Of a DNA stretch of 64,000 nt, positions 49,877 through 61,722 are shown piece by piece. The notes beneath the pieces are model-generated. The model saw only the letters and a program-made list of their open reading frames with translations. It did not search any database and was not told the origin of the DNA. Source of the DNA: Entrophospora sp. SA101 (lineage: Eukaryota; Glomeromycota; Glomeromycetes; Entrophosporales; Entrophosporaceae); assembly GCA_958430865.1 (NCBI GenBank), contig CAUDNR010001669.1, positions 1,834 to 65,833 of the forward strand. The letters run 5' to 3'. Numbering within the stretch: position 1 is the stretch's first letter; every line of letters begins with the position of its first letter. A program made the position numbers and the translations under genes.

Positions 49877-50696
49877 CTATAGTGCAAGTCACTTAGTTGC
49901 TGAACTTTTTGTGCTACACCGCCATTTTTTGAGAAAAAAATTTCCAATCAAAAATGCAATAAAATTTGTATGGTCACGTGTTTTTGAAGATTGTCAAATG
50001 CAGAATTTTATCCAAATCATATAAACATGTGTATATCATTATTACATTGTAAAAATCAAATCACAAATACTTGCTCAACCCTTGCAATTTTTTGGTCTAT
50101 TTATCATTATATGTTTTTTGGCCATGAAATAGTTATTTTATTAAAAATAGCATCATTAATCATGAATGCTTTGCATCCAATGCTAATTTTGATGCTCCAA
50201 ACGAATATGTATATGACACCAAAGAATATCTATGAAAATTTAGAATGGCCCGAGAGAATGTTTCTACATTGGTATTACAAAAAAATATGGAACAATTGTC
50301 CTATTTATATGTTTCAAATAGGCTATTATCTTGACCAAAGTGATTGCGTTCTCTTTTTTCCACTCATTATTATTATCACGTGACAAAAGATCGGCCATAC
50401 AAAATTTCAAAAATTTCAATTCATCCAATTCGTTCATTTTTAATATAAAAAAATTGCGTGTAACACGCAATTTTTGGGGGTTAACATAGTAAACTCGTGA
50501 AACTTTGAGAACTTTGATGTGTCACTCCTCTATGGTAACGTGACATATCAACAAAATGAAATCATAGAATTGTAGAGAAAGGTCTTAGCTTTAATTCTAT
50601 GATTTGTTTTTTGGGTCATACATTTCCATTTTTGGAGAGGATATAGGATCTACACAGCCAATAAAAAGTTCAGCGACTAAGTGACTTGCACTATAG
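49877..50696. mobile_element. 820-bp element with 34-bp TIRs
   Basis: The ends are CTATAGTGCAAGTCACTTAG (49877-49896, continuing to about 49911) and its inverse CTAAGTGACTTGCACTATAG (50677-50696). The CTATAG ends contain the TA expected of a Tc1/mariner-type duplication. Inside are a perfect 12-bp hairpin, AAAAATTGCGTG / CACGCAATTTTT (50449-50475), and a short coding region. No DDE transposase is recognised, so it is probably non-autonomous. Confidence 0.85.
50160..50437 (-). CDS. Small ORF inside the 820-bp TIR element, frameshifted
   Basis: From an ATG at 50437 the minus strand reads MNELDELKFLKFCMADLLSR, then NEWKKENAITLVKIIAYLKH, to a TAG at 50264. Shifting frame there continues as NVETFSRAILNFHRYSLVSY to a TGA at 50160. 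The mixed charged and hydrophobic composition looks like real protein of about 90 codons. I recognise no family. It may be captured host DNA or the remains of an element-encoded protein. The overlapping 130-codon plus-strand frame is less protein-like. Confidence 0.35.
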
Positions 50697-51152
50697 TAAT
50701 AACTTTATTATTCGATAGTTCTTAATACTTTTGTATTACAAAAAGAACTTTTTTGATTTTGCTCATGATCATTGCAATTTGTTGTCATTCCAGTTTGATA
50801 TTAAATTTTCATTGCATTTGACTAGTCCGGATTCATCCATAAGTTATACTCATATTTCAAACATGAAAAGTCAATTACTTTATTGAAGGCTAATATTAAT
50901 TCAATATCTGATAGCAACTTGTTCGCATTCGAAGCGATGTAATATGTTACATCAATATAATAAATTATTACGTCATGTATTCCAACACATGTAAATGTTG
51001 ACAACAAAATTCAACCAAGTATATATATTTTTTGAAAACATGAATTATAAAAAGAAAATTTCTATCAATCTATGGATAAATTTTTTTTTTTTCATAATAA
51101 AATTATACAAAATTTTTTATGGTTTTATTGCTTATGTCTTCTATAATAAATC

Positions 51153-51273
51153 TATAGAGAGTTTTTTGCCATATCTCATTTGGTTGTAAAGTTTTTCTAT
51201 TAGCAAACTTTTTTCAATTTCCTTACAATATATAAAAAAAATTTTTTTTATTTGGCAAGAAAAACTCTCTATA
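51153..51273. mobile_element. MITE with TATAGAGAGTTTTT ends (copy 3)
   Basis: Identical to 24371-24491. The neighbouring start-less ORF recurs at 50822-51007 (minus). Confidence 0.8.
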
Positions 51274-52204
51274 GACTAAAATTTTGATATATTTACTATA
51301 ATTACCCTTAGTTTCATGTTTGTGTCTCTTTAGTTGAAAGCTCTGATACAATTTTTATTTTATATAGTTTTTATATATATATTGCTTTTTTTTTGATTTA
51401 ATTAAGGCAGAAATTTATGGTATTAATTACGATATTTCATTTCCGCCTGACATATTAAGTAATTTGACAAATCTATAAAAGAGACTTCTGGTAAACTTGA
51501 TAACTTAGTAAGAAAATCAATGAAATGCATTTATCTTTAGTCATTCCATCATTTTTTGCACAACGAACCATTTGAATCAAAAACGTATAGCATTCCTTAT
51601 AATTATTCGGTTGTTGTTAGTTTCAATACCCATTTCTTTATTGTGTGATCAAGCATATTGACAACATGAATGATTTTATAAGAAAAACAAAATGGGACAT
51701 TATAAAATCGTTAATAATTACACTATATATTACGTTGGTGATGACTAAATTCGATCCCTGAAATCCTTGGTGGTACAAAGGTTCACTTTGTCTGGTTTTG
51801 AAAACAATTGACAAATTTGGACGTTACCTCAATTATAATAATTCGGGGGTCCCGTTGTCAAATTATTACTATTACGGATGCGAATATTCGAATATGGGGT
51901 TAGAGATATGAATAAGAATACTAATGGGAGTTATAATTACAAAGGCATATATATATATTGACCAAGAAGGTTTCGATATCTTTCACGAAAATCACAGAAT
52001 TTTATTATTATATAAGTAATTAATTAATAAAAACAACGAAACCATGTTAATGTGTATATTAATACAGTAATAGTAATATGAAAAAATACTGTTACTAAAT
52101 TTTGATCCCTGAAATTTCTTTGTGATATAATATATATTAATAATAATACAATGTGTTTTAATTTGTAATTTTAACTTTAATAAAAAATTCCCTAAACCTC
52201 TACA

Positions 52205-54602
52205 ATGTCAACCCTTACAAGGTAAAAAAAAAAATTATATTTTTTTAAAAAAAATTATTTAATAGATCCCAGTGAAATTGTTTATAATTTTAATTGATTG
52301 TCTGGCATGCAATAGCATTTTACCAAAACCACAAGGAAAATTATTAAATTCAGAACCAAGCAAAACCGATCGTAAATATGAGGATTTAGTAACTACAAAA
52401 CTTGATAGATCTCAACCACCATCATATAGAAACCGATTGGGATGGAAACCAAAAAGACCAGAAGACTTTGGTGATGGAGGTGCTTATCCTGAAATCCACA
52501 TTGCACAGTATCCCTTGGAAATGGGTCGATCAAAAACTGTGAGTGAAATCAAAAAATATTTTAAAGTTATTGTTCTATTTATTTATATTAATTAACCTTT
52601 TTGATAGGCTACCAGTGGGGGTGCTCTTCCATTACAAGTCGATGCAGAAGGAAATATACAATATGATGATATTGCTAAACAAGGACACTCTGAATCTCGT
52701 ATCATACACTCTCATTTCAAAGACTTGGTACCTTTGAATCAAAGAGCTGATGTGGATCAAGTAAACTTTGATAGACCCAATGAGGAAGTTGTTAAAGAAA
52801 CAACTGAAAAAACAAGAATGGCTTTAGAAAAAATTTTACAAGGTATTTATCGAACATTTTTACCTAAAAAATATTTTTTTTTGCCTAAAAATTTGCTTTG
52901 TAAATATTGTAAATATTATCAAAATAGGCAAAATAAAAGCTGCTCAACCAAAGAATGTTAAAACAGACAAGCCATTAGAGCCAACATATATAAGATATAC
53001 TCCTGGACAACAAGGCGAAGCTTATAATTCTGGTGCTAAACAAAGGATAATAAGAATGGTTGAAATGCCAGTTGACCCAATGGAACCACCAAAATTTAGA
53101 CATAAAAAAATTCCCAGAGGTAAACAATTACCCATGGTATATTATGAAATTGTAATTATATTATTAATCTACTACGCTTTAAATTAAAAACAGGCCCACC
53201 ATCGCCACCCGCACCAGTGCTGCACTCGCCACCACGGAAAGTTACTGCGAAAGAACAACAAGAGTGGGTAATTCCTCCATGTATTTCCAATTGGAAAAAT
53301 GCTAAAGGATATACAATACCACTTGATAAACGTTTAGCGGCAGATGGAAGAGGATTGCAAGAAGTTAGTGCAGAAGATTTTTTCCCTTACATGTAGAAAT
53401 ATTACATTGGATACAGATTTATTCATATCCTTTATTTTTAAATAAATTACAGGTTACCATTAACGACAAATTTGCAAAATTATCAGAGGCTCTTTTTGCA
53501 GCTGATCGTCACGCACGTGAAGAAGTAAGACAACGAGCTTTAATGAGAGAAAAACTTGTTCAAAAGGAAAAGGAAGAAAAAGAAAAACGTTTGCGCATGC
53601 TTGCTCAGAAAGCACGAGAGGAAAGGTACGAATTAATTAATTAATTAGTCATCCCAATTTATATATGATATATTTTTATATATTTTATTTGTTTTGATTT
53701 TTTTTGATTATGAATAACAGAGCTGGTATTTCTTCTTCTTCCGCTGCTGCGAATTCTGGGGCTATAATTGATGATGAGACAGAATCAAGTGAGGAATCAG
53801 ATGAAGAAAAGGCACGTGAAAGAGAAGAATTGAGACAAGAAAAGAGAAGAAATCGTGAAAGAGAATTTAGATTATCAAAAATGGGAGCAGAAAAACGGGC
53901 AAAATATATTGCACGGTTAGTTGTAATAAACACAACGCATTAAATATATTGTAACAAATATTTAATTAGATATTTTATTTTAAATGAAAAATATTAAATA
54001 GAGAGCAAAACAGAGATATTTCTGAAAAGATTGCCCTGGGACTTGCCAAACCAACAATAACTCAAGAGAGTTTATATGATACTCGATTATTTAATCAAAG
54101 TGAAGGACTTTCATCCGGATTCAAAGATGATGAATGTTTGTATATTATACTTGTACATCCATCATTATTAATTTGTTTTATTTTATAATAACAAATATTA
54201 ATAATATTTTTTAAAAACCACTTATTAGCTTATGATTTATACGATAAACCTTTGTTTGCTGGGTCAAGTGCATCTAGTATTTATAAACCAAAGAAGGACT
54301 ATGACTCGGATAAATTTGGTGGTGGTAATGTAGAGGATATCAATAAAATATTAAGTGTTGACAAATTTGGTACAAAAGTTTTTCAAGGAGCAGATAAAAG
54401 TCAGGTATGTATTATTTATATTAATATTTGTTTTATTTATTTAATAGTTTCATACAAAATATGCAATTAATTATGATTTTTTTAGCCGAGAGATGGTCCA
54501 GTGGAATTTGAAAAAGAAGAAGCTGATCCATTTGGCGTCAATCAATTTTTGGCTGAGGCTAAAAAAGGAGTTAAACGTAAATTGGATAGATCGACCGATT
54601 AA
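52205..54602 (+). CDS. SNW1: SNW1/SKIP/Prp45 (copy 3, complete)
   Basis: Identical to 25423-27820 shifted by 26782: exon 1 52205-52221, last exon 54486-54602, 543 codons. There is no difference in coding or intron sequence that I could see. Confidence 0.96.
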
Positions 54603-54702
54603 TCGATTTGTAATATATATAATTAGAAAAACATTTATATCTCATATCTACTTAATGTAATAAATTAAATAAATAGAGGTTATTTGCATATGGTTAAACA
54701 CG

Positions 54703-56563
54703 AACCAGACAAAGTGAACGTAACAATTTTGTGGCACCAAGTGTCAATACACAATATTTTTTAATCCAAAAATGTAGATCAAAAAATTTCCTTTGTCGTC
54801 ATTTTCTTTTGCATACACTTGTTAAAGATATTTTATTAGCTATTCTTATATTTCCCTTAGTCTATGTCCTGCTATCTTGAAGGCAGATTTTCTTTGCTAA
54901 AGGGCACAGGATGCATTTGTAATTAATCCATATAATGTGTCCTTGGATTAAAGCATCTTTTAGACAAGTTAATTGGACAACAACTTTGCATTTATCTGCT
55001 ACTAAGCCATTTGTGCCTGCAACTTTCTTGACATTCTTCTAGGTAGACTTAAGTCTCCTCTTTGACCATTTGATATTTTTTTTTTTAAAGAAACAAATAT
55101 TGATCTACCAAGGAGAACAGAAATTAATAACCAGAAGGATATGGATTTTCTTATCAAGAACACATAAATCAATCAAGGTCTATTAGAATGGTAAAGACAT
55201 TTAATGTTGTTGTTATTTGATGCATATTCTTAAATGTGAAATTTTAAAGAGCAAATGTTTGAAACCCCTGATATTTTTGCTGAATTTTAACCTGAGCCTT
55301 CTTTCCGTGTAGGACAAAGGTTCCATTGCGATAGTGGAAAATTTTAGTGATTGATTCTTTACTTGGTCCTTCCAAATTGTATATAATTGCATGCTGTAGA
55401 GTTCCTTTAAAAATCATTCCTGAAAAATAAAATAAATCTGTCATATTAAGCCTAGGTGTCAAATTTAAAAATGGAAACCCTTCGAGATGCAATGTTTTAG
55501 AAGTTCAGACTTTGGCTCACTACCCAGCATTCTTCGAATGAAACTTCCATTGCATCTTCTACCTTAGATAATCATCAGATAAAGGTTTTTCGCATTTAAA
55601 GGAATAGAATAAAGAATAGACTTCCAATAATTGCTTTTAAGAATGGAAGAGAAACTAACTGGTGTTCTTATGGTGTTGCGCCGCGCGATTACCAGATTCA
55701 AAATAGGAATAAAATCCACGTGGGTTTGTAAAATTTTTGGGTTTGGACAAATTTAGATATGATCCACGAAGTTTTTGCATCATTCACCTGAAACTATTTC
55801 ACCAATGGTGGGTGAAATAAACCCTCTTTATAACGGACGTTTTTCGTAAACCAAATAGCCCGAGTGAACTATACACTAATTCCACCATGTCACCAAAATT
55901 CCTTCGAATTCGTTATAGACAGTAATAATTTGTATACGGGACATATAAATTAAGCTCAAATTCTCAGTTATAAAGTAAGATCCGTTATAGAAAATCTATT
56001 ATAGAACTGTAATTGGGTGAAACCAACAAAATAAAATCACAGCTATTTTTTAAGCAAATTATTTAATCATCATCATTCATAAAACTTTGAACTAAAGAAT
56101 GTGTATCATAATTCATATAACCAATATTAAATGAATTTCCTAATGGTTGATTAACATCAAGATTATATTAGATCCAGATGAACCAAATTAGCTATTTCTA
56201 AATCATTATTTTCTATATTACTTATACATTGTTATAATTATAATATATCATTAATTGTTGGATCAAATATATTATTCGTAATTCATTACTATCTAGTTCT
56301 TTTATCATAACATTTTAGTTTTTTTATCTAAACCAGAAATATAATAAGAGCAAATTTTCAACTTTATAGATACTTATTTAAAATAACGTTTTGTTTTCTT
56401 TATGGATGAATGATAAAACATGACAATTATTACGTAGAGAGATAATCCTATATTAATATTAATATTAATATTAATACGTGTGATAAAGATAAAGCATTCA
56501 TTATTTTGATCCCTGGAATTCTCTGTGACGTAATAATAATGATGATGTTCACTTTGTTTTGTT
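54703..56563. mobile_element. Decayed TIR-bounded region (copy 3)
   Basis: Identical to 1601-3461. Orphan exon-like ORF at 55244-55419 (minus). Confidence 0.45.
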
Positions 56564-56705
56564 GTATGCCCATACGGTAGTAATCAATAAAATTTAAAAT
56601 TGTATTCAAAATAATGTTTATTTTTTATTATATATATAATAAAAATATTATATATAAATATTATGGGGAATAATAAAATAAATAATAAAAAGATCCAACT
56701 TTTAA

Positions 56706-58096
56706 TTATTCATCCATTTCTTCTTGATTAAGTGATTCCTAATCCCCAAAAAGATTTATGAATTAGTCACACAATATTATATGTATTTAAAATAATGACT
56801 TTATCATTGTACCTTTGCCAATCTTTCAGCTTCAATAAAAATATCTTTGGGTACAAGTCGATGTTTTTGATCATCTTCTGTGATCCAGCTCAATTCCAAT
56901 TCAAAATCTTTATCTTTTGCTTCATCATGAACTGTATAAATACTGAACATATTTTCATATATTGACAAATAATCAATAATACAGTAAATAAAAATAAAAA
57001 AATTTTTTTTTTATATTAATCAACGTTACATTCTGGCTGCTTCCTTTACAGCTTCCAAAACATCCATTTCTGAAAGAACAAGCTTTTCAAGTTCTGTTTT
57101 GGCAATTTGTTTTCCTTTACCAATAGCACATCCATAATATCCCTATTTTATAAAAAGTTTTAATGAGAAATCAAATAAATAAAAATATTTACCAGTACAT
57201 AAAAAAACTTTTTTATTATGATTTTTACCCAGTATACACCTGAAGGTTCAACCATATAAAGTTGAGGACCATCTTTATCAAAAGTTCCAATAATAGCACT
57301 ACTTCCAAATGGTCGAACACTTGAATATAATGTATATGCTTGTACATATTGTCCTACTCGATCAGCTATTGTCTATAGAAATAATAGATTTTTTGATTAA
57401 TCATCATTATTTTATAAATAATTATTTTTTAGAACAGATCAAAAAATTTACTTTTCCAGGAATTTGTGTTTTATATGTATCTCGATAACCTTCTGCTTCA
57501 TCCCTTGCTCTATTAATAATGTGTCTTCCATCAGCTAACAATCCTGCTGTTGCCTAAAAATTACACAAATAAAAACAAACATGTGTATATATTTATTTAT
57601 AAATCAAATCTATTCCTAATAAATAATAAATTATATATATATATGATATATTACAAGAACTTACTACTCCAATATGAGTATCAACAGTTTGAATTCGACG
57701 ATTTGATCCTGGAACTAGTAATTTTGATTGATTTAATTTTTCCACTGCTAAAACTACTCCATTCTTAACACGTAAGCCAATCGCGGTTCTAAAATAGCAT
57801 TTTTAAAATAGATTATGCATACAAAAACATCTATCTATTTATTTATTCATTCGTTCATTTATGCATATAGTATTTCATTATTTTAATAATGTACCCGCTG
57901 TTGTCTACAGCTTTTGCTGCATATTCAACTTGAAATACACGCCCATCAGGTGAATATGTGGCAACTGAAATATCATACTAATAAATAAAAGCATTAATTA
58001 ATCAAATTTTAATTAATTAGTCTTTGATTAGTCTTTAATTTGTAAATGCCAACAATTCTTTGAGTAATAACCTACGCCTGTTCCTATGGAGCTCAT
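56706..58096 (-). CDS. PSMA3: 20S proteasome subunit alpha type-3 (copy 3)
   Basis: Identical to 3604-4994 (eight exons, 249 codons). Upstream gene-free DNA 58107-59142 and polypyrimidine tract 59143-59317. Confidence 0.95.
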
Positions 58097-59418
58097 ATTT
58101 TATTTATAGGGAAAATAGAAAATTTTGGAATTCAAAAAAATTTTTAAAAAGAAATGATGACGAAATCTTTTCTTTTATGATATGTGTTACAATTCAACAT
58201 TTTGTGATTTACATAGAAATAAAAATAATTTTACAAAAAGATAATACCAAAGACCATGAAAACAAGCTTATTTAATACACCTAAAGGTTAAAACACACTT
58301 GAACTCAGTACTATAATCACCTGGGATAATAACTCACTGGAAAGTGGGTGGACTCTACTTTGTTGAGAGGGTCTCGTTAAGCAAGTAATCTTCAAGCTCA
58401 TCTTTGCCTTTTAAGGAAGTTTCTTCACCAAAATCTATAGTGAACTTGAGAGAATTGGGAATTTATAAAGCCATGGAATGGCTCTACAGCAAGAGAGAAT
58501 AGACTGGGAAAAAATCAAAATTACCAACACTATCTCATTAAACAATTTATTGATCATTCTAAAGACACTGATTTTTTCTTAAACATAAATCACATCATGA
58601 ATCAATTAAGCATCCACTTCATGACAATATTGATTATAATAATACCAATAATGCTATTAACACAATTCAAATACAAAGCATCAATAATATAATAATAATG
58701 GTATGTCAGAATTATTGCCACTAGGTTTGATCAGGTGATAAATGGTTGTTATATCTTTGTAGCATTAAATCATGTGAAAACACGCACTTTAAATAATCAG
58801 TCAATTTTTTTTTGTTATTTTTGGAATAATAATAATGCAGTTATATGCAGTTTGAGGCGAGGAATCTTTTCAGCTTAGAAATATACCCATACTTGATAAA
58901 ATCTTGGGAATTTTATTTCTATTACTATGCATGTGATGCCGGAACTTATTCAAATTTTGGTTTAAATATTTTTTGCCTAATATAAAATACGCAAATATAA
59001 GCAAACTAAACATATGAGGTCATTGAATATTTTGCACCGGGTCCTATACCATTATACTAATACCTCAAATTGATAATAAATAAATAAAACGAAATGGAAA
59101 ATAATTTTTGTATATTTTTTATACGATTTCTTTCTACCGATTTCTCGTAACGCCTCCCCACCTCTTAACCTCTTCTTCTCGACCATTTCTTCTTTCTTTA
59201 ACTCATTCTAATTCCTCCTTTAACATTCTTCCACATTCTTCCTCTTTAACCTGTCCAACCTCTCTTTCCACCTCTCTTTCCACCTCCTGTCTCTTCCAAC
59301 CTTTCATTTGCTTTCTTTAATTGTTCTTGGATGCTCGGAAAATGTTTGATTCCCAAATTTTTTATCGGGCATTCTAAATTTTTAAATTTACCAAACGAGA
59401 AAGTTCAAGAAAACAATT

Positions 59419-59597
59419 CCTCTTCAGAATGCATTTGCTCTGGCTATTCATAAAACTCAAGGATTGACCTACCACACATAACATTGAACATTGATGAAAG
59501 TATGTTAGCAGAAGGACAAGTTGTTTCAATTAGTCGAGCTCCCTCCCATCCCACATTAGGAAAACTACAGATCCTTGATTTGATTATTCTCAATTAA
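59419..59597 (+). pseudogene. Pif1-type helicase remnant (copy 3)
   Basis: Identical to 6317-6495, with the same disabling stop. Confidence 0.75.
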
Positions 59598-60006
59598 AAA
59601 TTTCTAGGGCAGTTTTAAAAGATTAGAGGCCATGGTTGCAAAAATTAACAACGTTGTAAAAGAAAATATATTTGTATTGAAAAATTGAATGTAATTTATA
59701 ATGTATTAAATTTTCGGAAATTCCATACTTGTTTAATGACTATATACACGAACTCATAGCAACCTCCTATTAAAAACTTGTTTTGTTTTAAATAAACATG
59801 ATTCGCATTTCTTTTCAGTAGTGATATACACACGCTTTTTAATGGATCATAATGATGGTTGAGTCATTTTCAAAGGTTTTAATTGCGAAGAATTCAAAGA
59901 AAATTTTTGATTCGATAAAAATTTATTTGATGATTTAGTTAAATAACTTTATTATTGCTGTTCGCTTTCATCTTTTCTTTTATTATTTGGAAACTTGGAT
60001 AAAATG

Positions 60007-61117
60007 TTAAAAGACAACGCCTCTTATGTATCCAGTTTTTTCAATGGATACTTGACGTCTTGATCCAGGTTCATGGGGACCATTTTGATCAATATGGAAG
60101 TGGGCTTGATAAACTCCAAGCTGATCATAGCATTTTATTTATCTTTTCTAGAGCATCAATAACTGTTTCTGTATTAATTTCTCACGCACCCATTGATTGT
60201 TTAATTGGCCTACATACTTTTTTCTTACAATGTGTAAATTGGCCATTTTCTATATCAACAATCACACAACTGCCAATGATACTTTGGAATTTTTATCGCT
60301 ATCTAAAATTCCATAATCCTTTGTATCTTTATTTGTAATTGATGAAAAATCACAAGAATCTAAATAAATCAAGTTGTCTAGATCTGCTGACAACAAATCT
60401 GTTGTCATTAATTATAATAATATACTCTCTTGCGAGGCTTACAATTGCATCTGTATATGCCGTCATAAGGATGGTCCAACACATAAAGATACCAATGTTT
60501 TTCTATAATAATAAAAAATAAAAAATATAGATAATGGTGCTATTGTTTGCAATTTAATAAAACAAATTATACTCACTATAAATTAACAAAAAAAAATCTT
60601 TAAATTTTCCATTAAATATTTAATGTCCTCATACTCTAAAATGTTGTGATAATCTTTGATAAAAATATTACAACCGTCACTATTATCATCATTATCATCA
60701 TAGTTTACATCTTCACTTGTAGTGGAGGTTGTTGCTAGTATACCTGGATTATCTGTACAATTAGCATAACTGGCATTGCTCACTTCATCAAGTGGTGCAT
60801 ATTCATTCATCCGGGTTATATTTGTTGCGAATTGTTAAAATTTTCCATTATAAATTTATGAATGTGTTCAACTATAGACTTTGTGATAACAATGATGTTT
60901 AACGTTAACGTTAGTAATAAAATCCAAATAGATGTTGTTAAACCAACTATAACAGTAATAATAATGATCCTATTACTTCTTTTAATATTTCTATCACTAA
61001 TATAAAAGCGTATAATGATTGAATGGATAAGCCTATGAAAAAATAAAAGCGACAAGATATATGATAAGAACATTAAATATATAATTAATTTATATTTGAT
61101 GTCAATACATACCGCAT
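60007..61117 (-). pseudogene. Frameshifted membrane-anchored gene, unknown (copy 3)
   Basis: Identical to 6905-8015. The Ser/Asn-rich fragment follows at 61235-61551 (minus). Confidence 0.35.
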
Positions 61118-61722
61118 CCCTTACTTTAACAGAGGGTTATTTTTTTATATCTATTTTTGGCACTGATCTACATAGTAAGATTTTTACGCGTTTTTTAAGA
61201 TATATTTTAAATTTGTGTATAATTAATATTTATTTCAAGAAGTGATTGTTTCAGATGAATTTGATGAAAGTTTTGATGAAGACAAGTTGGAATTAGTAGA
61301 AGGAGTTGCCCTATGAACTGGATAAATATTTTGTTGTTGTTGTTTGTCATTATTAGCAGAAGAAGCTATCTTTGAAACTTTACTATCATCATTGAACAGC
61401 TTGTTTTTTGATTATTTTTTAAAAAAGTCATTTCCAAATTTGTTCTTTCTGATTTTTCTGACCAGCCATTTAACAACAATAATAAACGATTTAAATATAC
61501 AATTCGAATTTGCAAGTTTAATAAATAGTAATAGTATATAATAATAATAGTTTATTTAAAAAAATGTCTCTTATGATAAAAATAAATGAAAATGAATAAA
61601 TATATATACACACATACTAATACAATAATAAACAAACAAATAGATAAATAAATAAATAAATATAAAAAGTCTATGTATTTAAATAGTTACAAAGAGAAAA
61701 AATAAATATATAAGGGAAATAT

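Noticed and set aside
49082..49892. Several 70-118 codon minus-strand frames rich in Y, F, L, I and C
   Set aside because: They are translations of the fold-back repeat arms. The periodic residues follow the DNA units, and there is no start context or splice structure.
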